In this document: piece by piece, positions 10,003 to 21,661 of the stretch | Layout: each line of letters begins with the position of its first letter | How positions within the stretch are numbered: the stretch's first letter is position 1 | NCBI RefSeq assembly: GCF_001540865.1 | Contig: NC_033630.1 | Span: forward strand, 10,498,471 to 10,562,470 | Source: Ananas comosus | Lineage: Eukaryota; Streptophyta; Magnoliopsida; Poales; Bromeliaceae | DNA: 64,000 nt | Direction: 5' to 3' | The notes under the pieces: model-generated | What the model was told of the DNA's origin: nothing | Seen by the model: only the letters and a program-made list of their open reading frames with translations | The model's database searches: none | Translations under genes and position numbers: made by a program

Positions 10003-13000
10003 GTGGAGGACTCTACAGTGGCCGACCGAGTGGTGGCAGGTATCACTTTGATTTCTGGCATTAGAGTTCATACTCTCTTTGATACCGGTGCATCTCATTC
10101 GTTTGTTAGCCGAGCATTTGCATTGTTGCATGGTCTAGAGTTAGGAGCCTTGTCTCAGGCACGAGAGGTGCAGATCCCAGACCATACTTTACAGGTTGCG
10201 GAGTGTTGTTGGTCGTGTCCCGTGCAGTTGGATTTGTGGATCATGCCCGCAGACTTGTTGGTTTTAGGGCAGCTGCAGGACTTCGACGTTGTGCTCGATA
10301 TGGATTGGTTGGTCCGGTACTTTGCTACGATTAATTGTGGAGCGAGGACAGTGACGTTCCGTGAGCCAGGCCAGGAGGAATTTACTTTTAGAGGCTGCAG
10401 GAGTACACTGTTTGCCACTTGGATATCTTCGGCGAGGACTCGACAGCTGATGAGTAGAGGATGTGTTGCCTTTCTGGCGACTGTTGTTGAGGTACCTACG
10501 GCGGCGCCGGGACTCGAGGATATTCCTGTAGTCCGCAAGTTTCCAGATGTGTTTTCCCCTGAGTTGACGACGATGCCGCCGGAGAGGGAGATTGAGTTTG
10601 TGATTGATGTAGTTTTTGGAACTGCACCAATCTCAAAGGTACCTTATCGGATGGCACCGGCAGAGCTGAGAGAGCTAAAGTCGCAGCTTCAGGATCTAAT
10701 GGACAAGGGGTATGTGAGACCCAGTGTGTCACTTTGGGGAGCGCCGGTGTTATTTGTAAAGAAGAAGGATGGTTCGCTCAGGTTATGTGTGGATTACCGG
10801 GAGCTAAATAAATTGACCATCAAGAACAAATATCCACTGCCGCGCATTGATGATTTGTTTGATCAGTTGCAGGGATCCTTCGTCTTCTCGAAGATTGATC
10901 TTCAGTCCGGTTACCACCAGCTGAGGGTGAGGGCCGAAGATATTTCCAAGACGGCTTTTCGGACTCGGTACAGGCATTATGAGTTTACGGTCATGCCTTT
11001 TGGATTGACGAATGCCCCTGCCGCATTCATGGATTTGATGAACAGGGTGTTCAAGCCGTTCTTGGATAGATTTGTGGTAGTCTTCATCGATAATCTTCAT
11101 CGATAACATTCTGATTTACTCTCGTAGTGATGCTGAGCATGAGGAGCACTTGAGGATTGTGCTACAGCTTCTGCGAGAGAAGAAGTTATATGCCAAGTTA
11201 AAGAAGTGTGAGTTTTGGTTGCGGAAAGTTGCTTTCTTGGGCCACGTGATTTCTGCAGAGGGAGTGGCAGTAGACCCGAAGAAGATTGATGCTATTCAGG
11301 GTTGGCCTAGACCGACGACGGTGACAGAGGTGAGGAGTTTCCTTGGGCTAGCAGAATATTATCGTCGGTTTGTGGAAGGCTTTGCGAAGCTTTCCGCACC
11401 CCTTATTATTTTGACATGGAAAGGGATTCGGTTTGTTTGGAGTGAGGACTGCCAGAGGAGCTTCGACGAGTTTAGACAGAGATTGATGACAGCTCCTATC
11501 CTTGCCCTTCCTGTGATGGGGGAAGGATTTGTGATCTATAGTGATGCATCGCACAACGAACTGGGTTGTGTGCTGATGCAGTATGGTAGGGTGATTGCTT
11601 ATGCTTCACGGCAGTTAAAGGATTATAAGAAGAATTACCCTACGCATGATTTGGAGCTTGCAGCGGTAGTCTTTGCTTTGAAGTTGTGGCGGCATTATTT
11701 GTATGGCGAGCACTGCGAGGTTTTCACCGATCATAAAAGTCTCAAGTATCTATTCACTCAAAAGGAATTGAATCTGAGGCAGCGCCGGTGGCTAGAGCTA
11801 CTGAAGGACTATGACATTAGTATTCAGTATCATCCCGGCAGGGCGAATGTAGTGGCAGATGTGTTGAGCAGGAGGGCAGCGGAGAGCTTGAGCTTGTTGA
11901 TCACTCAGCAGAGACCGCTACTTAAGGAGCTACAGCGACTGAGGCTTGAGGTGGTGTCTCCTGGGTCTACTGCAAGACTGATAACTCTCGTCTTGCAGCC
12001 CACTCTATTGGATAGGATCCGAGAAAAACAGAATGGAGATCTGCATTTGTTGAGGATTCGAGAGCAGTTAATTAGGGGACAGGCCGAGGGTTTTGGTTTG
12101 GACAGCTCGGGAGTACTGCGGTACAGGGAGCGACTGTGTGTGCCTGTGGATTCAGAGATCCGAGAGGACATCTTGAGGGAGGCTCATTGTACACCTTATA
12201 CGGTTCACCCTGGGGGAACCAAGATGTATAAGGACTTGAAGATCCAGTTTTGGTGGAATGGAACGAAGAGGGACATTGGCAGGTTTGTGGCTCAGTGTCT
12301 GACTTGTCAACAGGTAAAGGCCGAGCATCAGGTACTTGCTGGCAAGTTTCAGAGTTTGTCAGTGCCCGAGTGGAAATGGGAACAGATGGCGATGGATTTC
12401 GTTGTGGGGTTGCCTAGAGCACAGGGTGGCTTCGATGCGATTTGGGTGATAGTGGACAGACTGACCAAGTCTGCTCACTTCCTACCAGTTCAGACCACCT
12501 GGTCCAGAGAGAGACTCGCGCAGCTTTACTTGGATGAGATCGTCAGGCTACATGGTGTGCCAGTATCGATTGTATCAGACCGAGACCCGAGATTTGTGTC
12601 GCATTTCTGGAGGAGTTTACAGACAGCTTTGGGGACTCAGTTACATTTCAGCACAGCATTTCACCCACAGACGGATGGTCAGTCGGAGTGGACCATTCAG
12701 ACTCTAGAGAACATGCTGAGGGCGTGTGTCCTGGACTTCGGAGGAGGGTGATATCGACACTTGAGACTAGCAGATTTTGCGTATAACAACAGCTATCAAA
12801 CGAGCATTCAGATGGCTCCGTTTGAGGCGTTGTATGGACGCAGATGTCGATCCCCGTTGTTTTGGAGTGACGTGGGTGAGAGGAGGACACTTGTGCCTGA
12901 GATTTTGCTAGAGGCTGAGAAAAAGGTGAGAGTTGTTCGACGACACCTTTTGACAGCTCAGAGCCGCCAGAGGAGCTACGCCGATACCAGGAGACGAGAC

Positions 13001-13441
13001 TTGCAGTTTCAGGTTCGAGATCATGTTTTTCTTAAAGTCTCGCCGTCGAGAGGGATTCGCCGATTTGGAGTGCGTGGAAAGCTCAGTCCACGTTTCGTTG
13101 GCCCTTTTGAGATATTGGAGCGAGTTGGACCAATTGCTTACCGGATTGCTCTACCACCCCGACTAGCTGGGATTCATGATGTGTTCCACGTCTCGGCACT
13201 GAGGAGATATGTTTTCGATCCTTCTCACGTGATTGACTTCACTCCACTAGAGATTGGCGAGGACCTGAGATACAAGGAGCGACCGGTGCGGATTCTTGCT
13301 CGCGAGACGAAAGAATTGTGCAACCGGGTCATCCCGTATGTAAAAGTGCAGTGGAGCAATCACGAGGAGCAGGAGGCGACTTCGGAGCAAGAAACAGTGA
13401 TGAGGGAGTCCTACCCCGACCTGTTCGTTGCCCCGTCTTGA
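10003..13441 (+). pseudogene. copy B pol: protease, RT, RNase H, integrase, chromodomain-like end (broken)
   Basis: Polyprotein in order: protease with intact [11 protein letters not shown] (about 10075) and [11 protein letters not shown] from about 10640 with [29 protein letters not shown] and the catalytic strand VVVFID then Asn, so the second catalytic Asp is changed; RNase H from about 11525 ([33 protein letters not shown]); integrase HHCC ([12 protein letters not shown]...CLTCQQ, about 12180-12320), and DDE core residues [29 protein letters not shown]-terminal FVGPFEILERVGPIAYRI and a chromodomain-like KVQWSNHEE. Lesions: a 13-bp tandem duplication (11081-11106) shifts the frame in the RT active site, and TGA at 12749-12751 lies in integrase. 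Final stop at 13439-13441. Confidence 0.95.
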
Positions 13442-13474
13442 GGTATGTTTTAAGTTTCGAGGACAAAACTTTTT

Positions 13475-13488
13475 GTAGTAGGGGAGGA
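13475..13488 (+). promoter_or_regulatory. polypurine tract of copy B
   Basis: GTAGTAGGGGAGGA ends exactly at the base before the 3' LTR start (13489), the expected primer for plus-strand DNA synthesis. Confidence 0.85.
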
Positions 13489-15120
13489 TATAGTATCCTT
13501 GTTTGTTATTGTGAGTTGGTAAAGGGCATACTGGTCTTTGCCAATCCTTATCACCTCCACCGCCTTAATTAAGGCGGCAAGTTGTGAGTTGGAGGATTGC
13601 TAATTAATGTTGACTTCGTTTCTCTCTCTAGAATTGGAACGTGAGTTGGAGGAAGAGCTCGGTGGAGTGCCGTTGGAGCTCGGATTCGACGCCGACATCG
13701 CGCCGCGAAGCCGTTCGAGGGTACGATCGCCGCCGTAGCATCGCCAGGAGGCCGGGCGAGGGTGTTTTTCCGCCGTTCTTGACGTCGCGCCAGATTGGAT
13801 TTAGCGATCGAGGTGGGTTTATCATCGGATTCTTACTTCTAGAGGCCCGTTGGTCGACATGTATATTTCGGGTTTTCACGTACTTGTATTATAGCTCTAA
13901 TTCATGACCGTTTCATGTTTTGTTGATTAGAATGAGTTTAGAGCATGATTCTAATTATGGATAAACTATGAATGAGTTTAGAGCATGATTTTGATTATGG
14001 ATAAATTATACATATTGGACTCAGATTTGACTTAGGAGAAAATCCGCGAATAACCTGTCGTTATGCTTACACTACCAGATTTAGCTCTAGGAGCCGTTAT
14101 ATTTTTATTTCGCCACAGTATCAGTGTGGTGGATACCCCAGATAGTGTAGTCAGCTGTTAAGCTCGTGCTGGGATGCCGAGCCTATTTTTTTTTCAGTAG
14201 CTTCAGATTGTTCCGGATTGTTGGGTGCCGTTGGGACTGACGGTGGACCCGGTTTGCCGTTTTGGCATCAGATTGCGCTGAGGGCACGTGACTTTTGGTT
14301 GGTAGACCAGTTGAACCCAGTGTACTTGACTATAGCCTGCGAGAGCCTGATTGAGCTCGACAGAGATACGCTTGCATACTCGGTTCAGTAGCGCCCACGA
14401 GTGCTATTCCGGAGTCGGGCCTAGTGCTGTTGCGTTGGTGTCGCTGTGTCCTGGTTGGACTTGCTCTCCACTAACTACCCAGCGGGGGTGGTTGTAGTGT
14501 TGCTTCGGCAGGCGGGATGGGTGTATCACAGTCCCTAAATAGATTGGGTCAGCATTAATATTTTTACTACGGATAATTAGAGTAGAGCATGATAGTGTAG
14601 TGATATCTAGCTGTAGACGTTTCCAGCTTTCCTACTATCCCAGCTCCTTTCTGTAGACTTAGTGGGTGGACCGATGATTGTTGAGGGCGGCACCCACTGA
14701 GGACTACTTGTTTTTACAGTAGTTCTCACGCCCAGTTGTTACCCTGTGTTTTGCAAAGCCTGCTGTTCCGGTTGCTGCGCCTTCCGAGGCTGATCGAGGC
14801 AAGGGCGCCGCGAGTTAGAGCCCTACCCGACGAGTTGCTGAGATAGAGGATCCACCACTGCAGGTAGTTCCGGTTTATTTTGTTGAGTTCATGTACATAC
14901 ATTTGTTATAACTCGCTGGAGCGAGTACCTTTGTATAGCGTTTTGTTGTATGTATGTGAGACTTGTTTTATCCTACCTGTTTGGTTTCTTTACAGCTCTA
15001 TACTACTGGTTGTAGTATTGTATATTTTCAGTTATCGATACGCTTCGTATACAGAAAAAATTCTTTGTATACGGCGGATTTGTCGACGTGCCGTGGAATT
15101 GTGTAATCCGGGGCGTAACA
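13489..15120 (+). repeat. copy B 3' LTR
   Basis: 1632 bp, TATAGTATCC to GGGGCGTAACA, followed by the duplication CTCTA (15121-15125). Same length as the 5' LTR. Confidence 0.95.
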
Positions 15121-15125
15121 CTCTA

Positions 15126-16482
15126 ACTCAATCTCATTAGGGACTGTGAACACACCCGTCCCGCCTGTCGAAGCTACACCAACCACCACCACGCTAGATT
15201 GTCGATGCAGAGCAAGTCGAACCAGAACACTACGACATCAACGCAAAAGCATTGAGCCCGACTCCGGAGCGACACTCGTGGGCGCTACCCAACCGAGTAT
15301 GTAAGCATATCTCTGACGAGCTCAATCAGGCTCTCACAGGCTATAATCAATGCAAATAGGTCTAACTAGTCTAACAACCAAAGCTCATGTGACCTTGGCA
15401 CAATCTGATACAAATACAAAAATCTGGGTCCACCGTCAACCGCGACGGTACCCGACAGTCCGAAACAGTCTATACACTATTGTAAAATAAGCTCGGCATC
15501 CCAGCACGAGCGTAAACTCATCCTATACTAATCTGGGTATCCACCGCATACGAACAGCTGCGATACAAACGAACCACAGCTCCTGAAGCTAAATCTGGTA
15601 ATTTTCAAAAAGTGACAATATAGGATCTATATATTTTCTCCTAAGTCAATTCCAAGTCCAACATGTAAAATTATACTACTATCTTAACTCCAAATTTAGA
15701 TTTTATCTCTAATATCCATGAATTCGAGTACTAGCAAGAAAATAACCAAATGAAACATGTCGACGATATAAGAACTTAGGAGGTATTTCGGCGATTTCGG
15801 TGAACTTCAACTCAACTCGAAAAGCTCGTCCAACTACGGTGAGAAGTCGAAAGAAGGGGAAACCACGCGCTCGCTCGGTCTCCAACGGCGCAACTGCGAC
15901 GCAAGCACGCTCGAACGGCTCTCCGGATCAACGTCGAAAATCTCTCGAGCTCGAGTTGCGATCTCCACCTCAAACGCGATCAAAAACTAGAGGGGGAGAG
16001 AGAGCAGCAAACAAAACCACTTCTCAATGCTCTCAGCAAGTATATAAGGCTGAGGATAAGGTTGAAAGTATCGATACTTCAAATGACCAAAAGACCCCTC
16101 ACGAACTCAAAATTTCAGCTGGAGTATCGATATCCGATTTGGTTACCGGTACTTGGCCTCTTAGCCCGCAAGCTCGCACACCGGGTACCGGTACCAACCC
16201 GATGCTGCATCGGTACTTAGCATCAATTGGCGCAACCCGAGAGCATGCTGTCGAGGATTTACAGTGGGGTACCGGTACTCCCCTACATGGTACCGGTACT
16301 CAATACTGAGAATCTGCACTTTGCATATTCCAATGTTAAAACTCTGCTCTCGTGTCGCACTTAGTCCGTTTTGCATCTATTTCACGCCAAAACGATTCCG
16401 ACTTGTCCCAACACTCTCCAGATGTGTTAACAAGCCTCAGATGCTGAAATCTCACTAGCAACCAACCACCAGGGATACTACA
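15126..16482 (-). repeat. copy A 5' LTR, second part
   Basis: Continuation of the copy A LTR after the copy B insertion. Read on the minus strand from 16482 it starts TGTAGTATCCCTGG, a canonical TG start that aligns with the TATAGTATCC start of copy B. It ends at 6151 with GGCGTGACA. Total LTR is about 1906 bp, some 270 bp longer than copy B LTRs. The extra part includes a block rich in ACCGGT at 16145-16297. A TATA-like GCCTTATATA (minus, 16041-16050) lies downstream of that block in transcription direction. The 169-codon plus-strand frame 15800-16309 is antisense to the LTR and not a gene. Confidence 0.88.
16145..16297 (-). promoter_or_regulatory. ACCGGT-rich block in copy A LTR (U3)
   Basis: Four palindromic ACCGGT cores at 16145, 16187, 16271 and 16292, often extended to GGTACCGGTAC, with a partial CATCGGTAC between them. 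The block lies upstream of a TATA-like element (16041-16050, minus) in the LTR's own direction, so it is placed like a promoter-proximal regulatory array. Function is inferred from position only. Confidence 0.4.
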
Positions 16483-18259
16483 ATTGTATATATTATGCAA
16501 TGATGTAAATTTGAGCCATACATAAGGGCAAACTTGGCATTTTGGAAAATCAAAATCTTTCGAAGGTATTCTAGGGATAAAAAAGTTTGTCCCTTATAGC
16601 ATTATCGCATTTCCAAACGCAGCCTTAGGGTTTAGTAGTCCCCTTTGGGAATTAATATTAATTCAAGGGCCAAAAATAGTCTGGGGGTTGATCCAACAGT
16701 TAAAAAAGTCGAAAGCACCAACTATTTTATGCTTTCGGAAGCACCATATATACTCGGACTCTTAGTTGACTATATACAAAGAAGTAAAAATATAAACAAA
16801 CAATTTAAATCAAAAAATTTAAGGTTAAATTTATATCTAGAATTCAAAATTAAATTTTAAAATTTAAATTTAAACTTAAATGTGAGTTGAATTTATAATT
16901 AAAAATTAAGACATAACTGAAATTAAATTTACAATTTTAATTTGAAGTTTAAGATACAATTCATAACTGAAATTAAATTCTAAAAATCAAATTTGAACAT
17001 AAAAAATAAAATATTAATTCAAATTTGAATTCATAATTTGAACATATGATTCGAATTAAATTTTAATTTAATATTTGATCTCAAATTTTGAATTTAAATA
17101 TGAACTCAAATTTCAATTAAAATTTAAATTAAAATAAAAGTTTGAGTTTAAATCATAATTCAAATTGAATATTTGAATTCATAATTCAAATTCGAAACTC
17201 ATTTTGAAATTAAATTCAAAATGTGTTTCCACAACTCTACCACCCGGCCAATCCTTCTTACAAACTTAAATTCAACGTTGAGTGTCAACTTAATTAAAAA
17301 TTTAAACTTTGAATTCATGCTTCAATAAATAATTTGAAGCTATAGTTTGGAATAATTTGAATTCAAAGTTCAAATTGAAGTTCTTAGGTAAAATAATTTG
17401 ATTAAAATTTTAATTTAAATATTTTAATTTATATTTTAATTTAAAAATTCAAACTAGAATTCAAATTTAAATAAAAATTAAATTTTAAAATTTAAATTTA
17501 GATATAAATTCACAAATCTAAATTTAGAAATTTTGTGTTAAATTTAAATTTACTAATAAAATTCATAATGTGAAATTAAATTCATAATTTCAATTCAAAT
17601 TTAAGTTGAAATTCAATTTTAAAAATAAATTCATAGAATAAAGTTAAGACCAAATATAATCTTTTGAATAAGCTTTTCATTTTCAGCGGCGTCAAACTTT
17701 TTTGAGCCAAAGTCTAAAGACGAAGTTATAACTTATTTTATTAATCCACTTTTATAAAATAACTTTCATATTTATTTTTACAAATCAAACAATCTATAAG
17801 ACGTCACTTTCCAAAAACATTATTTCGATGTTTTACTTTCGGCTAGCCAAACAAGCAAAAAAAAGTTATATGGAAAGCTACTTTAGAAAGGACTAAAATG
17901 TTGGATTGACATTGTTTAAATCTTTTACGCCGAGAGACATTTGAGACACAGGGCAAAGTACATGGGACATTTTTGCAACCAAGCCAAAATTATAAAATTT
18001 ATATGCAAAAGATTCATGATGGATCTTATAGTCTCGCCGCATTTTCTTATTTATTCTTTATTACTATTTCAAAATTTTTAGATTTATCATAAAATTATCA
18101 AAATACGTTTCTAAAACTCAGTTCCATTAGTAAACCCTAGAAAAAATAGAGATATTTGAAGAATTTTTTTTCCAAAATTAACAAGTTTATTTTGGTCCTC
18201 TAAGAATAAATAAATTATTTTTGAAGTTTTGAAGGGTATATTAGATATTTTTTTAAAAA
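16483..18259. other. AT-rich intergenic DNA, no gene seen
   Basis: 16483-16487 (ATTGT) would be one copy of the copy A target-site duplication. About 16500-16760 looks like a decayed MITE fragment. 16800-17640 is an AT-rich stretch of repeated AAATTTAAATT/TTGAATT words. It ends with ACCAAATATAAT...TTTTGAGCCAAAGTC, which recurs in similar form at 45840-45900, so the two stretches belong to one dispersed repeat family. No coding potential seen. Confidence 0.5.
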
Positions 18260-18961
18260 AAATTTCCTACGAGTGTCAAACGGGCCGGATGGCTCGCGGG
18301 TCGGCCTTGTTCGCGCACGGCCCCCCACAGCAAAACCCATATGGGCCCTCCCTAACAAGCCGGCTCGGCTCGGCTCGGCTCGGCTCACACCTTCTTTCTT
18401 TTTATTATTTTAATATTTTTAAAAAATATAAATAAATCTATTTTAAAATTTATTTAAAATATATATATGTGTGTGAATTGAATATATGTTTAATAGTAAT
18501 AATATGAAATGTTTAACTTAAATTTAAAAAATTTAAATAATTCATAAAACCTTTAAAAAAAAAAAGAAAAAAAAGAAAGAAAACTTTGTGCCTTGAAAGT
18601 TGGATAACGCCTAAGTCCCAATAAAAAAAGGAGTAAGGTCCCGTGAGGTATAGTTATTATTTTTTATTTTATTAAATACTAATTCTAATATAATTTGATA
18701 TGTTAGGAAAAAAAAAATTACTATTATTGTTGGTTAGCTTATAATACATCGGGCTAAATATAAATCACAGCTTCTTGTAAAAAATTTTAAAAGTAAAAAA
18801 GTTTTATTTTCAAGTTTTTATTTTTGTTTTCAAATAAATACTTTAGATTAACAGATTATTTACAATCAACAATCAGATTATTTCCAATAGTCAGATTATT
18901 TAGACAAATTTTTTATTTTAAAAAAAATACTTTTGGACCAAAATATTCCCTAATAGTCAGA

Positions 18962-18992
<31 letters not shown>

Positions 18993-19344
18993 GACTATTG
19001 GAAGTTTTGTCTTTTTATTTTTTATTATTATTATTTTAAAATTATAAATAATAAAAGTTTAAAAAAATAATAATAAAAGAAATATAATGAGACGGCACGA
19101 GGGTCTGCCCGGGTCAGCTCGGGCTGTGCTGCCCGGGCCGAGGGGCCATGCTGGACCAAGTCTAGGAAATCCGACCCGACCTGGTGCTATTGGATATTAT
19201 CCGACCCGACCCGCGACTAAAAATTTTCGGATGCGGATTAAGTTATACTATGCAACTCAGAATCCGGATACGGATTAGAACTGTACTGTCCAACTCGATT
19301 TTTGCTATGATATTTTGGTAATCCAGCTCGCTATTTGTGAGCAA
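18260..19344. other. GC-rich repeat pieces in AT-rich DNA
   Basis: 18275-18386 and 19087-19210 are GC-rich patches of GGCCCG/CGGGCC-type words, with a third at 21165-21300. They look like ends of a dispersed plant repeat. 18361-18386 is five copies of CGGCT. 18961-18989 is a 29-nt A run. The small frames here (18229-18435, 19087-19278) are not convincing genes. Confidence 0.45.
18361..18386. repeat. (CGGCT)5 microsatellite
   Basis: Five tandem CGGCT units directly after AACAAGC, at the end of a GC-rich patch. Confidence 0.9.
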
Positions 19345-20043
19345 GCTCATGTTCGGCTAGAAATCAGCTTGAAATCGATCGCTAATATAATAAACGAGCC
19401 CAATATGAACTGGAATTAGCTCACTCCTGTTGGAGAATAATTGGGGGACGATGGACACAAGACACCTGATGTAGCTTTTCGATCACTTGTTTAATAAACG
19501 AGCCGAACACAAGTTGAGATCAACTTGCTCCTATTCGACTCATGTTCGACTAGAAATCAGCTTGAAATCGATCACTAATATAATAAACGAGCCGAACACG
19601 AACTGGAATTAGCTCACTCCTGTTGGAGAATAATTGGGGGACGATGGACACAAGACACCTGATGTAGCTTCTCGATCACTTGTTTAATAAACGAGCCGAA
19701 CACAAGTTGAGATCAACTTGCTCCTATTCGACTCATGTTCGGCTAGAAATCAGCTTGAAATCGATCACTAATATAATAAACGAGCCGAACACGAACTGGA
19801 ATTAGCTCACTCCTGTTGGAGAATAATTGGGGGACGATGGACACAAGACACCTGATGTAGCTTCTCGATCACTTGTTTAATAAACGAGCCGAACACAAGT
19901 TGAGATCAACTTGCTCCTATTCGACTCATGTTCGGCTAGAAATCAGCTTGAAATCGATCACTAATATAATAAACGAGCCGAACACGAACTGGAATTAGCT
20001 CACTCCTGTTGGAGAATAATTGGGGGACGATGGACACAAGACA
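19345..20043. repeat. 193-bp tandem repeat, about 3.6 copies, ending at an N
   Basis: The word GTTCG(G/A)CTAGAAATCAG recurs at 19351, 19544, 19737 and 19930, an exact 193-bp period. Units are almost identical (a few substitutions between the first and later copies). The array stops at N 20044, after which unrelated sequence starts, so the true array length is unknown. The unit contains AACGAGCCGAACACGAACT, the same words as the hAT-like end at 48186-48300, so it was probably amplified from part of such an element. Confidence 0.93.
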
Positions 20044-20044
20044 N

Positions 20045-20281
20045 GGTGAGTTGGGATACTCTGGTGATGGTAGGAGTGGCGTGGAAAAAAGTAGATTCCC
20101 GGCTTTTGAATTAACGTGGTTAATGAACCACAATAATTATCATATTATCGGATCAAGATTTATATATAACCAAACAACTTATGATACTAAATTGCCCATC
20201 TTTATTAGTTTTCCCATCCGGATTACCATCTTTTAAACCATTACGGTTTGCGAATTACGATAACTATCATATCATCGGTCT

Positions 20282-20317
<36 letters not shown>

Positions 20318-20553
20318 AGCTTATCCTCGCTCAACTAGAGTTGAACACAAGCCGAGCAAATAATATAATCACTAGCTAAAGTTCGACTAAAGATCGGCTT
20401 GTACTCAGCTTATCCTCGCTCAACTAGAGTTGAACACAAGGTGGTTGGTTGAATAGTATGATTTAACGGGTGAAAATAATCAAGGCGGTAAAATCTAGTG
20501 GCGGAAAACTTGATAGCAACATGCATTTGGTATTATTGATAGTATAATAGCTA

Positions 20554-20635
<82 letters not shown>

Positions 20636-21661
20636 ATTATTAGATTTAAATTTTAATTTCTAATTTTCTTTCAAATTTTCATCTAGTAGTGCTAAAAAAT
20701 TTGACTTTGCTGTTTGCAAGTGAGCTTATGGTCTGCTCATTAATAAACAAATCGAACACAAGCTGAATTTTTCAACTCGATATTTTAACAAGCCAGCTGG
20801 TTTTCGACTCGTTTTAATCGAACACAATCTAATCCCGGCTCAGTTGTGTTCGGCTCATTGACGGCCCTAGTTTTCAAAAAATAACATTCATGTTAAAATC
20901 CATATTTCATATTATTTTTTAAAATTTCTTTTCTACATTTTTCTTTATTATAAATTAAAAAAATATGGATAATTATATTTTGCTTCCAGTTCTATATATT
21001 TCTTAAATATTCAATTCATACTCGTATCCGATTAATACCCAACCCGAATCCTAACCTATTTTTATCGGATATGGATTTGAGTGCTAGTATCTAATCAATA
21101 TCCCAATCCATATCCGAATCTGACATAAAAATATGAATACGAATCATATCCGACCCGTTTTTCATCCCTACCAGCCCGACCCGGCCCAAATTTGAAGCCG
21201 GCTGGGCCAGACGGGCCCTCAGTCTGGTTCAGCCCGGGCAAATGCCGACTGTACAGTCCCAGCTCGGCCCACATTACACACCAACTGCCACTGTCGTGGC
21301 CTGCAGGCACGCTGTGTCAAACAATTGAACATTTCATTGCTCTAAACAATTGAGCGTTTCACATTGTTAAACCTGAGTACATCTGAAACATTGTTTTAGT
21401 TTTGCCATAAGAGCATGCCCTTCACGGGGAGGGCAAAGAATTGAAACTAGTAACTCAAAGAGAAAATACAGAAAAATATGTACCAAAGAATTCACCTAAG
21501 ATTATTCCAAATATACAAAGATGGATTGAATTAATTGTTACAGACAAAATAGATCAGTCCTCTCGCGAATTTTAATCAGAAAAAGAAGTAATAAAACATA
21601 GAATGGCATGGAGAAACTAACTTGGAGAATTTTGCTAGGCTTCTTGATTCTGTACACCTGA
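20045..21661. other. intergenic DNA with duplicated segment, TA repeats and 3' flank of the hydrolase gene
   Basis: CTCAGCTTATCCTCGCTC (20316 and 20404) marks a short direct duplication of about 38 bp. 20282-20313 and 20556-20633 are TA/AT runs. 20445-20555 matches the inner part of the TA-flanked MITE family (GGTTGGTTGAATAGTAT). 21160-21310 is another GGCCCG-rich patch. 21470-21661 is the likely 3' UTR of the minus-strand hydrolase gene. No separate gene seen. Confidence 0.5.
20556..20633. repeat. (TA)n microsatellite
   Basis: About 78 bp of uninterrupted TA, next to a partial MITE. Confidence 0.95.

Larger units (their letters stand above)
6700..15120 (+). mobile_element. full-length Ty3/gypsy retrotransposon copy B (chromovirus type)
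   Basis: 8421 bp with two 1632-bp LTRs (6700-8331 and 13489-15120), perfect 5-bp target-site duplication CTCTA (6695-6699 and 15121-15125), primer-binding site, gag, protease, RT, RNase H, integrase with a C-terminal chromodomain-like segment, and polypurine tract. It is inserted into the LTR of copy A in the opposite orientation. The LTRs differ at roughly 55-60 positions by eye (about 3.5%), mostly transitions. Domain order and the C-terminal VKVQWSNHEEQEAT segment fit the chromovirus branch, most like Tekay/Del, but lineage assignment needs a tree. Several stops and a 13-bp duplication make it non-autonomous now. Confidence 0.96.

Noticed and set aside
15800..16309. 169-codon plus-strand open frame
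   Set aside because: It lies wholly in the copy A LTR, antisense to its transcription, and its Arg/Ser-rich composition follows the GC-rich LTR sequence.
19345..20043. CRISPR-like array
   Set aside because: Units are contiguous 193-bp repeats without unique spacers, in a plant genome.
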